Source: Clostridia bacterium (GTDB lineage: Bacteria; Bacillota_A; Clostridia; Oscillospirales; CAG-272). Taken from it: 18,938 nt of DNA. Under the pieces are notes generated by a model, which ran no database searches, was not told the DNA's origin, and saw only the letters and a list, made by a program, of their open reading frames with translations. The stretch spans positions 1 through 18,938 of the forward strand of contig JAFYPS010000001.1 in NCBI GenBank assembly GCA_017547395.1. The letters run 5' to 3'. The translations under genes were made by a program, and so were the position numbers. Of this stretch, positions 1 through 7,138 are shown piece after piece; within the stretch, counting starts at the first letter, position 1; every line of letters begins with the position of its first letter.

Positions 1-409
1 ACTTTTCTCTCTCAAGCAAAGCGCAAAGGGATTTTCTGTTGTACTCACTGCGAAGTGCAAGCGTGCCGAAATAAAGCGCGTCAAAATCGCCTTTAACGCC
101 CTCGCAGGATATGTAATCGTACGCCACGTCGGAAAGCAGATTGTATGACGGAATCTGATTTTCGTCAAGCGTTACAAGGCATTTTCCCGTTTCTTTATCG
201 GGATAAGTAACGAAAGACGTGTCAAGGCAAAGCTCGTTCAGGCAGTTTTTTGCAGCCTCGCCAAGCTCGTCCTTGCCAAGCGCGGAAATCATAGCCGCAT
301 TTCCACCCTGCTTTACAAAATGCGCGGCAAAATTCATAGGCGCACCGCCTATAAATTTTTCATCGGGATAAACGTCAAAAAGGACCTCGCCAAATGACAG
401 AATATTCAT
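1..409 (-). CDS. PfkB-family sugar kinase (fructokinase-like), 3' end outside window
   Basis: ATP-dependent phosphorylation of a sugar in the cytoplasm is the expected role. Only the N-terminal 136 residues are present, starting at the ATG at 409 and running off the left edge. The start MNILSFGEVLFDVYP and the glycine-rich GGAPMNFA at residues 21-28 match the sugar-binding N-terminal part of ribokinase/fructokinase proteins, followed by the family's GxDxxG-like GKDELGE and the ETGKCLV strand. The second PfkB signature with the catalytic Asp lies beyond the window, so activity cannot be judged. Its start is only 3 bases past the SGNH hydrolase stop, so it is the third gene of the HAD-SGNH-kinase operon. 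Fructose is the nearest guess for the substrate, but substrate cannot be read from this fragment. Confidence 0.85.
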   Translation of the reverse strand, partial: MNILSFGEVLFDVYPDEKFIGGAPMNFAAHFVKQGGNAAMISALGKDELGEAAKNCLNELCLDTSFVTYPDKETGKCLVTLDENQIPSYNLLSDVAYDYISCEGVKGDFDALYFGTLALRSEYNRKSLCALLEREK

Positions 410-412
410 AAT

Positions 413-1468
413 TTAAATCCATTCTTTTTTTCTGAAAATTTCTTCAAGCACGTCGCCTAACGCCTTTGCCATAGACACAAATCCAAAGTCGTTAGGGTGT
501 GTTCCCTCTACCATTCCGTCACATCCGCAGAGTGCCGAAAGTGCCTTTCCGTCAAGGAAATACACGTTTTTGTCTCCCGCCGCAAGCGCGTTTTTGTAGG
601 TGGTCTCAACTATCGAGCGGCGTCGCTCGTCTTCGACAACCAATCTGAATCTCGGACGGGACATAAAAATTATAGGAAGATCGGGGTTTGCCGTGCGAAC
701 GGTTTTGAACATCTTTTCATGCGTCGCCTCGAGATAGTCCGCATTGGGTGCATTGTGGTCATAGTCATATACGAATACGGACATATCAAGATTTTTTACG
801 TACTCTGCCATAGAATCCTCAGCCTTTGCATTTCCGCCAAAACCAAGGCTCACGTAATCGCAGTTGAATCTTCTGGACAAAATATTTTCATATATCATAC
901 CCGGTCTTGACGAAGAAGCCCCCTGAGTGATCGACGAACCGTAATAAACGATAGGCTTTTCATTCATATACGGCGACGGCTCCTTAACGCTTGAGCCCTC
1001 GGCAAGTCCTATATACACCTCTTTTACGTCGCAGTAGGAGGGGAAATTGACAGTAATCTCGCGTTCCTCAGCAGAATAAAAATCAACGACTCCCTCAAAT
1101 TCTCCCTTAGAAGCAACGGGAGGCAGAACCGTACCCATATAGAGCGTACCCGCATATATGTCAAATGACGCTATACCCGAAACCGAGAAGTTAGGCGCGG
1201 GGGCATAGCCGCCTACGAGCGCATGAACGGCAACGTATGGGCTGTCGGTAACAAATCTCACTCTTCCGCCGGACGCATTTGTGTGAAGTCTGTAGACTCC
1301 TTCGCTCACGCTTTTTGCAACGTCGGCAGGCATTCGGCGGTACATACCGTCGTCCTTATATACTCCGTACGTTTTAAAAGGCTCGTTTTCAATGTTATAG
1401 AATTTTATGTCGTCCTTTTTAATCTTCGTTTCAATTTTAAAATTCTTATCAACACTTGAAATATCCAT
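413..1468 (-). CDS. SGNH/GDSL hydrolase (probable carbohydrate esterase)
   Basis: A 351-residue protein with a beta-rich N-terminal domain (about 35-165) and a C-terminal SGNH hydrolase domain (about 170-350). This is the layout of GDSL-like acylhydrolases that remove acetyl groups from sugars. Visible blocks are GSSITQG (nucleophile Ser179, block I), GFGGNA (209-214, block II), YDYDHNAP (Asn239, block III) and EGTHPND (His324, block V). The residue three before the His is normally Asp but is Glu321 here. No signal peptide is seen, so it is probably cytoplasmic. Start: the ATG at 1468 has AAAGGAG 9 bases upstream. It lies 26 bases after the HAD phosphatase gene and 3 bases before the PfkB kinase gene. 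A role in deacylating an imported sugar before phosphorylation fits, but is inference. Confidence 0.85.
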   Translation of the reverse strand: MDISSVDKNFKIETKIKKDDIKFYNIENEPFKTYGVYKDDGMYRRMPADVAKSVSEGVYRLHTNASGGRVRFVTDSPYVAVHALVGGYAPAPNFSVSGIASFDIYAGTLYMGTVLPPVASKGEFEGVVDFYSAEEREITVNFPSYCDVKEVYIGLAEGSSVKEPSPYMNEKPIVYYGSSITQGASSSRPGMIYENILSRRFNCDYVSLGFGGNAKAEDSMAEYVKNLDMSVFVYDYDHNAPNADYLEATHEKMFKTVRTANPDLPIIFMSRPRFRLVVEDERRRSIVETTYKNALAAGDKNVYFLDGKALSALCGCDGMVEGTHPNDFGFVSMAKALGDVLEEIFRKKEWI

Positions 1469-1494
1469 AGTCAGATTCTCCTTTATATATCAAA

Positions 1495-2316
1495 TTATAT
1501 ATCAAATTTTCCTTCTTCAATATCGCAGATTACACGCGCGATCGCGTTTTCCTCATTGCTGACGGTAATATGATCCGCCGCCGCCTTTGCCGCCTCGCTG
1601 GCGTTGGCAACGGCTATTCCTATCCCCGCCTCGCGGAGCATCGAAGCATCGTTATCGTAATCGCCTATTGCAAACGTTCTGCTTTTATCAATTCCGAGAT
1701 GGCTGCAGAGCTTTTTTATAACGACTCCCTTTTTTGCTCCCTTTGGCAGTATTTCAAACAGACGTCTTTCCGTTTTGACCATATCAAAGTACTTGGCATA
1801 CGGGTGCTTAGTCAATGCATCTGCAACCGCCGAGAGTACATTTCCATCATCTGTTCCGAAAACAATCTTGACTATCGGATCTTTTACGTCGGTGTAGTGG
1901 CAAACAAGATTTTCAAGTCCCGTTACCCTTCTGAAGTACTCCATCGTTTCGTTTTCCTTGCAGAAAAAGAGATTGTGCAAGGTGCCGACCTGTATTCCCA
2001 CGTCCGGAAATTTTTCATCAATATATTTTACAAGCTCTGTCGCGTCCTTTTCCATAGGTGCATACCAGACGTATTCATCCTTTTCGCAATCGTAAAGTCC
2101 GCCGCCGTTATTGCACCCGATCGGAGCATTCGGCTTTACCGCATTCACCGCGTCCGAAACGTAAAATGGCATTCTACCCGTAACAAACGTGAAATATCCG
2201 CCCTCTTTTTTAAAGTATTCCATCGCCTCAGCGTTTTCACTTGATACAGTCTTATCATTTCTGAACAACGTTCCGTCAAGGTCGGTGCAAATCAGTATTC
2301 CGTCAAATTTTCCCAT
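1495..2316 (-). CDS. HAD-superfamily Cof-type phosphatase
   Basis: A 273-residue member of the Cof/IIB group of haloacid-dehalogenase hydrolases, cytoplasmic Mg-dependent phosphatases acting on sugar phosphates or similar small molecules. Motif I is DLDGT with nucleophile Asp12 and acid/base Asp14. Motif II is VTGR with Thr46. The motif III lysine lies in KGAKKG (about 192-197), and motif IV is GDYDND (218-223). The central region (about 85-185) is the C2B cap that sets substrate. Length is normal for the group. The ATG at 2316 has GAAAGG 8 bases upstream, and a promoter lies at 2359-2387. It is the first gene of the HAD-SGNH-PfkB operon, so its substrate may be a sugar phosphate linked to the kinase. 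The substrate is not readable from sequence. Confidence 0.9.
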   Translation of the reverse strand: MGKFDGILICTDLDGTLFRNDKTVSSENAEAMEYFKKEGGYFTFVTGRMPFYVSDAVNAVKPNAPIGCNNGGGLYDCEKDEYVWYAPMEKDATELVKYIDEKFPDVGIQVGTLHNLFFCKENETMEYFRRVTGLENLVCHYTDVKDPIVKIVFGTDDGNVLSAVADALTKHPYAKYFDMVKTERRLFEILPKGAKKGVVIKKLCSHLGIDKSRTFAIGDYDNDASMLREAGIGIAVANASEAAKAAADHITVSNEENAIARVICDIEEGKFDI

Positions 2317-2358
2317 ACAAACAGCCTTTCTTACAAAGCTTCATACTTATACTCGTTT

Positions 2359-2387
2359 ATTTTACCACCTCCGCAAACTATTTACAA
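2359..2387 (-). promoter_or_regulatory. SigmaA-type promoter for the HAD-SGNH-PfkB operon
   Basis: On the minus strand TTGTAA (2382-2387) and TAAAAT (2359-2364) are separated by 17 bases, and transcription would start just upstream of the HAD phosphatase start at 2316. The -35 lies about 20 bases from that of the divergent SCIFF promoter, so the two may share control. Predicted by motif only. Confidence 0.6.
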
Positions 2388-2406
2388 TGCATTTTGAATA
2401 AAAATA

Positions 2407-2435
2407 TTGACTTATTACGCCTTATGTGATATCAT
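2407..2435 (+). promoter_or_regulatory. SigmaA-type promoter for the SCIFF peptide gene
   Basis: TTGACT (2407-2412), a 17-base spacer and TATCAT (2430-2435) make a near-consensus housekeeping promoter, about 38 bases before the SCIFF start. Predicted by motif only. Confidence 0.75.
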
Positions 2436-2472
2436 TTTAGAGTACAAATATATTTTATCGGAGGATAAAACC

Positions 2473-2613
2473 ATGACCATTAAGACTCTTGAAACCAAGA
2501 ACCTTTGCAACAAGGAAGGCGGCTGCGGCGAATGCCAGACTTCTTGCCAGTCCGCTTGCAAGACCTCTTGCGGCATTGCTAACCAGCAGTGCGAGAACAA
2601 GGAAACCAAGTAA
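2473..2613 (+). CDS. SCIFF peptide (ranthipeptide precursor)
   Basis: A 46-residue precursor of the SCIFF family ('six cysteines in forty-five residues'), ribosomal peptides that a radical-SAM enzyme crosslinks by thioethers between Cys and another residue's side chain. The leader keeps the family's IKTLETKNL (3-11) and the core keeps CGECQTSCQSACKTSC (18-33). Cysteines sit at 12, 18, 21, 25, 29, 33 and 40, so there are seven. Cys12 is the apparent extra one. No Thr lies between Cys33 and Cys40, where the sequence is GIANQQ. The ATG at 2473 is preceded 8 bases upstream by GGAGG (2460-2464); an in-frame upstream ATG lacks such a site. It has its own promoter and is separated from the maturase by a terminator-like hairpin. 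Reported family roles include quorum-type signalling in solventogenic clostridia; the role here is unknown. Confidence 0.95.
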   Translation: MTIKTLETKNLCNKEGGCGECQTSCQSACKTSCGIANQQCENKETK

Positions 2614-2626
2614 TTAAAGTTTTCTG

Positions 2627-2653
2627 AAAATGCCGCCGCAAGGCGGCATTTTT
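2627..2653 (+). terminator. Intrinsic terminator between SCIFF gene and maturase
   Basis: TGCCGCC (2631-2637), a GCAA tetraloop and GGCGGCA (2642-2648) form a perfect 7-bp GC-rich stem, extended to 11 bp by AAAA/TTTT and followed by TTTTT (2649-2653). It lies 13 bases after the SCIFF stop and ends 18 bases before the maturase start. It would stop most transcripts after the precursor and let a fraction through to the maturase. Confidence 0.85.
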
Positions 2654-2671
2654 ACTCTGAAAGGATACAAA

Positions 2672-4054
2672 ATGATTCATTGCTATAAACTGGGCGGTCT
2701 TAACATCGTCCTTGACGTATGCTCAGGCTCGGTTCACGTTGTTGACGAGGTTGCATACGACATAATCGGAATGTATGAAACGCAGGATAAAGAGAAAATT
2801 GCCGCATACGTTCTTGAAAAATACCAAGACAGAGCCGACGTTACGCGAGAAGAGGTTTTCTCATGCTTTGATCAGCTCGACGAGCTGAAGAAAAACGGCA
2901 AGCTCTTTACCGAAGATACGTACGAACCGATAGCAGGCAACCTCAAGGCGAAAACCTCCGGTGTTGTCAAGGCGCTTTGTCTGCATATCGCGCACGTATG
3001 CAACCTCAACTGCTCATACTGCTTTGCAAGTCAGGGCAAGTACCACGGAGAACGCGGTCTTATGAGCTTTGAGGTAGGCAAACGCGCACTTGATTTTCTT
3101 GTTGAAAACTCCGGCAGCCGCCACAACCTTGAGGTAGACTTTTTCGGCGGTGAGCCGCTTATGAACTTTGACGTTGTAAAGCAGCTTGTTGAGTACGCCC
3201 GCTCAATCGAAAAGGAAAAGGGCAAAAACTTTCGATTCACGCTTACCACAAACGGGATTCTCATTGATGACGACGTGATTGATTTTGCTAATCGCGAGAT
3301 GAGCAACGTTGTTCTCAGCCTTGACGGAAGAAAAGAAGTTCACGACCGCTATCGCGTTGACTATGAGGGGAACGGGAGCTGGGAAAAAATAGTTCCGAAG
3401 TTCAAGAAGCTTGTAGACGCGCGCGGCGGCAAAAACTACTATATGCGCGGCACGTTCACTCATGCAAATCCCGACTTTCTGAGCGATATCAAGGTAATGC
3501 TCGACCTTGGCTTCAAGGAACTCAGCATGGAGCCGGTTGTCTGCGCACCGGACGACCCTTCTGCTCTTGCCGAAGCAGACAAGGAAATTGTTCTCGACCA
3601 GTACGAAAAGCTCGCAGAGCTTATGCTTAAAAAGCATCGCGAGGGTGATCCGTTTACGTTCTATCACTATATGATAGACCTCAAGAGCGGTCCTTGCATT
3701 TACAAGAGAATCTCGGGCTGCGGCTCGGGTACGGAATATAGGGCTGTTACACCGTGGGGCGACCTTTATCCCTGCCATCAGTTCGTCGGAGAGGAAAAGT
3801 ACAAACTCGGCGACGTGTTTGGAGGTGTTACCAATACCGCCGCACAGGATGAATTTGCAGAGTGCAACGTATACTCACGCGAGGAATGCAGAACCTGCTG
3901 GGCAAGACTCTACTGCTCGGGCGGATGTGCGGCTAACGCATATCACGCTACCGGCTCTGTCAAAGGCGTTTACAAGTACGGCTGCGACCTCTTCAAAAAG
4001 CGTATGGAATGCGCCATTATGCTTGAAGCGGCAAAGGCTCTTGACGAAGAATGA
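2672..4054 (+). CDS. SCIFF peptide maturase (radical SAM/SPASM thioether-forming enzyme)
   Basis: A 460-residue cytoplasmic enzyme that should install thioether crosslinks in the SCIFF peptide encoded just upstream. Residues 1-85 fit a PqqD-like RiPP recognition element that binds the leader. The radical-SAM cluster motif CNLNCSYC gives Cys110, 114 and 117. GGEP at 159-162 is the SAM-binding motif. A C-terminal SPASM domain carries Cys342, 350, 368, 398, 406, 409, 415, 419 and 438, including CRTCWARLYCSGGC, enough for two auxiliary iron-sulfur clusters. The chosen ATG at 2672 has GAAAGGA upstream; the in-frame ATG at 2630 would place 14 residues inside the terminator and has no ribosome site. 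The stop overlaps the start of the next gene by 4 bases. Assignment is firm because precursor and enzyme are adjacent. Confidence 0.95.
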   Translation: MIHCYKLGGLNIVLDVCSGSVHVVDEVAYDIIGMYETQDKEKIAAYVLEKYQDRADVTREEVFSCFDQLDELKKNGKLFTEDTYEPIAGNLKAKTSGVVKALCLHIAHVCNLNCSYCFASQGKYHGERGLMSFEVGKRALDFLVENSGSRHNLEVDFFGGEPLMNFDVVKQLVEYARSIEKEKGKNFRFTLTTNGILIDDDVIDFANREMSNVVLSLDGRKEVHDRYRVDYEGNGSWEKIVPKFKKLVDARGGKNYYMRGTFTHANPDFLSDIKVMLDLGFKELSMEPVVCAPDDPSALAEADKEIVLDQYEKLAELMLKKHREGDPFTFYHYMIDLKSGPCIYKRISGCGSGTEYRAVTPWGDLYPCHQFVGEEKYKLGDVFGGVTNTAAQDEFAECNVYSREECRTCWARLYCSGGCAANAYHATGSVKGVYKYGCDLFKKRMECAIMLEAAKALDEE

Positions 4055-5385
4055 AAACACCTATCTGTGATTTCGTAAAAGAATACAACGATAGCCAAAG
4101 CATTCGTATGCATATGCCGGGGCACAAGGGCAAAGGCTCGTATGAGATGCTCGACATCACCGAGATCGACGGTGCCGACGTCCTTTACAATGCCGGTGGA
4201 ATAATCAAAGAAAGCGAAGAAAATGCGGCGGCACTTTTCGGCAGCGCAAAAACTCTCTATTCGGCAGAAGGCTCCTCCCTCTCCGTGCGCGCTATGCTGT
4301 ATCTTGCCGTTCTGTATGCGAAAATATGCGGCAAAAAGCCGCTTATTGCCGCGGGCAGAAATGCGCACAAAACGTTTATAAGCGCCGCAGCTCTGCTTGA
4401 TTTTGATATTGATTGGCTTTACGGTGACGAAAGCATTATGTCCTGCAACGTAACCGGCGAAATGCTAAAGGACTATTTTGAAAAAACCGATTCCCTGCCC
4501 GTAGCGGTGTACGTGACAAGCCCGGACTATCTCGGAAATACTCTTGACGTTGCTTCTCTTTCGGAAATTTGCCACGCGCACGGTGTGCTGCTTCTCGTAG
4601 ACAATGCACATGGCGCGTACCTGAAATTCCTTAAAGAAGATATGCACCCGATAACTCTCGGAGCAGACGTTTGCTGCGACTCTGCGCACAAGACGCTGCC
4701 GGTGCTGACAGGCGGCGGATATCTGCATATTTCAAAAAATGCACCGTCCGTCTTTTCACTTCGAGCCGAAGATGCAATGTCACTTTTTGCTTCAACAAGT
4801 CCGTCGTATCTGATTTTGCAGTCGCTTGATAAGGCAAACGCTTATCTCGCCGACAGATATAGCGAAAAGCTCGCCGCCTTTTGCGAAAAGGTTGCAGAGC
4901 TTAAGGAAAATCTCCGCAAAAACGAATACACCCTTTTGGGAAACGAGCCGCTTAAAATCACATTTTTTGCAAAAGAATACGGCTATACGGGTACAGACCT
5001 TGCGAAAATACTTGCAAATCATAATATTTTCTGCGAGTTTTACGACAGTGATTTTTTAACCCTGATGCTTACTCCCGAAAATACCGACTGCGAATTGCGC
5101 GCACTCGAAAGCGCGCTTTTATCGGTCGAAAAAGCGCCCGCTATTACATCTTCCGCGCCGAAAATCCCTTCGCTGTGCAAGGTAATGTCACCAAGAGAAG
5201 CCACAATGTCAAGAAGCGAGGAAATCGATACTGCAGATGCATACGGCAGAATACTTGCAAGCGCATCCGTGTCGTGTCCCCCCGCAATTCCGATAGCGGT
5301 ATGTGGCGAAAGACTCGATAAAAATGCCGTTGAATGCTTCAAATACTACGGCATTGAAAAATGCCGAGTGGTAAATGAAAAATAA
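4051..5385 (+). CDS. Orn/Lys/Arg decarboxylase-family PLP enzyme
   Basis: A 444-residue fold-type I PLP enzyme of the small orthologues of lysine/ornithine/arginine decarboxylase. Family marks are MHMPGHKGKG (20-29), SAEGSS (71-76), GRNAHKTF (102-109), the PLP-contacting VDNAHGAYL (183-191), the Schiff-base lysine Lys214 in SAHKT, and a late PPAIPI...GER segment (about 407-417). The expected reaction is decarboxylation of a basic amino acid to a polyamine precursor, but many family members are unassigned and substrate cannot be called. Its ATG overlaps the maturase stop (ATGA, 4051-4054) with only a weak AAAGG upstream, indicating translational coupling. It is somewhat shorter than the roughly 470-490 residues I recall for typical small family members. 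No terminator is visible after it. Confidence 0.85.
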   Translation: MKTPICDFVKEYNDSQSIRMHMPGHKGKGSYEMLDITEIDGADVLYNAGGIIKESEENAAALFGSAKTLYSAEGSSLSVRAMLYLAVLYAKICGKKPLIAAGRNAHKTFISAAALLDFDIDWLYGDESIMSCNVTGEMLKDYFEKTDSLPVAVYVTSPDYLGNTLDVASLSEICHAHGVLLLVDNAHGAYLKFLKEDMHPITLGADVCCDSAHKTLPVLTGGGYLHISKNAPSVFSLRAEDAMSLFASTSPSYLILQSLDKANAYLADRYSEKLAAFCEKVAELKENLRKNEYTLLGNEPLKITFFAKEYGYTGTDLAKILANHNIFCEFYDSDFLTLMLTPENTDCELRALESALLSVEKAPAITSSAPKIPSLCKVMSPREATMSRSEEIDTADAYGRILASASVSCPPAIPIAVCGERLDKNAVECFKYYGIEKCRVVNEK

Positions 5386-5393
5386 AAACTCTA

Positions 5394-5422
5394 TTGCATA
5401 ATTGTTGTTTTTATTGTAAAAT
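5394..5422 (+). promoter_or_regulatory. SigmaA-type promoter for the PyrE-like gene
   Basis: TTGCAT (5394-5399), a 17-base spacer and TAAAAT (5417-5422) lie in the 67-base gap before the phosphoribosyltransferase. A GGAGG ribosome site (5441-5445) stands 7 bases before the ATG at 5453. This gives the gene its own transcription, apart from any read-through from the SCIFF operon. Confidence 0.7.
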
Positions 5423-5452
5423 AATAACACACTTTTTCTTGGAGGTTTAGTT

Positions 5453-6094
5453 ATGCCAACTTCTAACGTATTAAAACTCAGCACAAAGCGCAAAAATCTC
5501 TTTTTACGTGTTCTTAAAGGTCATTTTGCAACAAGCGGCTCTCACTCCAACTACTATATAGACGTGGTTGCTCAGAAGTCGCGTCTTTCAGAGGCAAGAG
5601 CCGTTGCAGAAGAGCTTTGCTCATATTACAGCGTTTCTACCATCGTCGATACCATTCTCTGCCTTGACGGTACAGAGGTTATCGGCACCTGCCTTGCAAA
5701 TCAGCTTACCAAGAGCAGTTTTATGAACATAAACGCCCATAACACCGTTTACGTAGTTACTCCTGAGGCTACTACGTCAAATCAGCTTCTCTTCCGCGAC
5801 AACCTCGTTCCGATGATCGCAGGCAAGCACGTTCTTGTTCTTGCAGTTTCTGTTGCATCGGGTAATACGGTACGCGGCGCAATGGAGGCTATCAAGTATT
5901 ACGGCGGTACAACCGTAGGCGTTGCTGCCATCTTCGCCACCAAGGATGAAATTGACGGGGTTGCAGTTCAATCCGCGTTCAACCCGAACGACCTTGACGG
6001 CTACATCGTTGCCCCCTCGCACGAATGCCCGTTGTGCAAAAATGGCGAAAAGATTGACGCGCTTGTAAACTGCCACGGTTATTCAAAACTTTAA
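5453..6094 (+). CDS. PyrE-like phosphoribosyltransferase-family protein with altered PRPP loop
   Basis: A 213-residue protein resembling orotate phosphoribosyltransferase: GHFATSGSHSNYYID near the N-terminus, CLDGTEVIG (70-78), a beta-strand plus loop at 127-139 in the place of the PRPP motif, and a C-terminal ECPLCKNGEKID (191-202) as in clostridial PyrE-like proteins. The PRPP motif of active type I enzymes carries two acidic residues (hhhhDDxxTTGxT). Here it reads VLVLAVSVASGNT, so Ala131 and Val132 replace the acidic pair while Gly137 and Thr139 remain. It could therefore be a weak enzyme, a binding protein or a regulator rather than a working PyrE. I recall clostridial relatives with a similarly altered loop. 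It has its own promoter and GGAGG site and ends in a bidirectional terminator. No other pyrimidine gene is nearby. Confidence 0.75.
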   Translation: MPTSNVLKLSTKRKNLFLRVLKGHFATSGSHSNYYIDVVAQKSRLSEARAVAEELCSYYSVSTIVDTILCLDGTEVIGTCLANQLTKSSFMNINAHNTVYVVTPEATTSNQLLFRDNLVPMIAGKHVLVLAVSVASGNTVRGAMEAIKYYGGTTVGVAAIFATKDEIDGVAVQSAFNPNDLDGYIVAPSHECPLCKNGEKIDALVNCHGYSKL

Positions 6095-6098
6095 AAAC

Positions 6099-6130
6099 AA
6101 AAAATCTCTCCGAAAACGGAGAGATTTTTT
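6099..6130. terminator. Bidirectional terminator between the PyrE-like gene and argF
   Basis: ATCTCTCCG (6104-6112), loop AAAA and CGGAGAGAT (6117-6125) form a perfect 9-bp stem, flanked by A-run 6099-6103 and T-run 6126-6130, so it works on both strands. It starts 5 bases after the phosphoribosyltransferase stop and ends 8 bases before the argF stop, serving both convergent units. Confidence 0.9.
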
Positions 6131-6137
6131 ATTTATC

Positions 6138-7121
6138 TTATAAAGTCGCGTACATTATCGCTTTTATTGTGTGCATACGGTTTTCAGCCTCGTCAAAGAC
6201 GATGGATTTTTCGCTTTCGAACACCTCGTCGGTGACTTCCATACACTCAAGTCCGAACTTTTCGTAAATATCCTTGCCTACCGTAGTCTTAACGTCATGG
6301 AACGCGGGCAGACAATGCATAAATCGGCACTGCTCGCCCGCATTGTCCATCATTTCCTTGGTAACGCGATACGGAGTAAGGTCGTTTATGCGCTCTTCCC
6401 ACACCTGTGCAGGCTCGCCCATAGAAACCCATACGTCTGTGTAGATAACGTCAGCACCCTTGGTTGCAACCATCGGATCCTCGATAAACTCAAGCACTGC
6501 GCCCGTTTCATTTGCTATCGCCTGACAGGTTTCAATCAATGCAGCATCGGGGAAATATTTTTTGGGAGCGCAGGCTACAAAATGCATACCCATCTTAGCG
6601 CAACCTACCATAAGCGAGTTGCCCATATTATAGCGTGCATCGCCGCAATAAACAAGCTTCTTTCCCTTAAGCGTACCGAAATGCTCCTTTACGGTAAGAA
6701 AATCTGCAAGAATCTGCGTAGGATGATATTCGTTTGTAAGTCCGTTCCACACGGGTACACCCGCATACTTTGCAAGCTCCTCTACGATTTCCTGACCGAA
6801 GCCGCGATACTCTATGCCGTCGAACATTCTGCCAAGAACGCGTGCAGTATCGGCAATGCTCTCTTTTTTACCTATCTGCGAGCCTGTCGGATCAAGATAA
6901 ACGGGATGCATACCGAGATCAGCCGCCGCAACCTCAAAGGCGCAACGCGTTCTCGTGCTGGTCTTTTCAAAAATCAGCGCAATATTCTTTCCTGTCAGCA
7001 CACGGTGAGAAATACCGTTCTTTTTTTCAGCCTTGAGTCTTGCCGCAAGGCTTATAAGATAATCGATTTCACTCGGCGTAAAATCAAGAAGCTTTAAAAA
7101 ATTCTTACCCTTAAAATTCAT
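6138..7121 (-). CDS. argF: Ornithine carbamoyltransferase
   Basis: Transfers the carbamoyl group of carbamoyl phosphate to ornithine, giving citrulline, in the cytoplasm. The 327-residue length is typical. The carbamoyl-phosphate loop STRTR is at 55-59, HPTQ at 133-136, the ornithine-loop DVWVSMG at 229-235 and the catalytic HCLP at 269-272; together these separate it from aspartate carbamoyltransferase. The ATG at 7121 is preferred because GAGG stands 6 bases before it. A TTG at 7133 in the same frame would add four residues without a matching site. It lies 17 bases after argH and is the last gene of argG-argH-argF, so it serves biosynthesis rather than arginine breakdown. Transcription ends at the hairpin at 6099-6130. 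Confidence 0.95.
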   Translation of the reverse strand: MNFKGKNFLKLLDFTPSEIDYLISLAARLKAEKKNGISHRVLTGKNIALIFEKTSTRTRCAFEVAAADLGMHPVYLDPTGSQIGKKESIADTARVLGRMFDGIEYRGFGQEIVEELAKYAGVPVWNGLTNEYHPTQILADFLTVKEHFGTLKGKKLVYCGDARYNMGNSLMVGCAKMGMHFVACAPKKYFPDAALIETCQAIANETGAVLEFIEDPMVATKGADVIYTDVWVSMGEPAQVWEERINDLTPYRVTKEMMDNAGEQCRFMHCLPAFHDVKTTVGKDIYEKFGLECMEVTDEVFESEKSIVFDEAENRMHTIKAIMYATL

Positions 7122-7138
7122 ACTCAACCTCAAACAAA

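Noticed and set aside
497..910. Plus-strand open frame opposite the SGNH hydrolase
   Set aside because: Antisense to a gene with clear SGNH blocks, with no ribosome site and no recognisable product.
2630..2671. Upstream ATG extension of the SCIFF maturase
   Set aside because: It would run through the terminator stem and add residues not seen in the family; the ATG at 2672 has a good ribosome site.
5323..5355. Inverted repeat AATGCCGT/ACGGCATT near the end of the decarboxylase gene
   Set aside because: It lies inside the coding sequence with a 17-base loop and is followed by A rather than T, so it is not a terminator.
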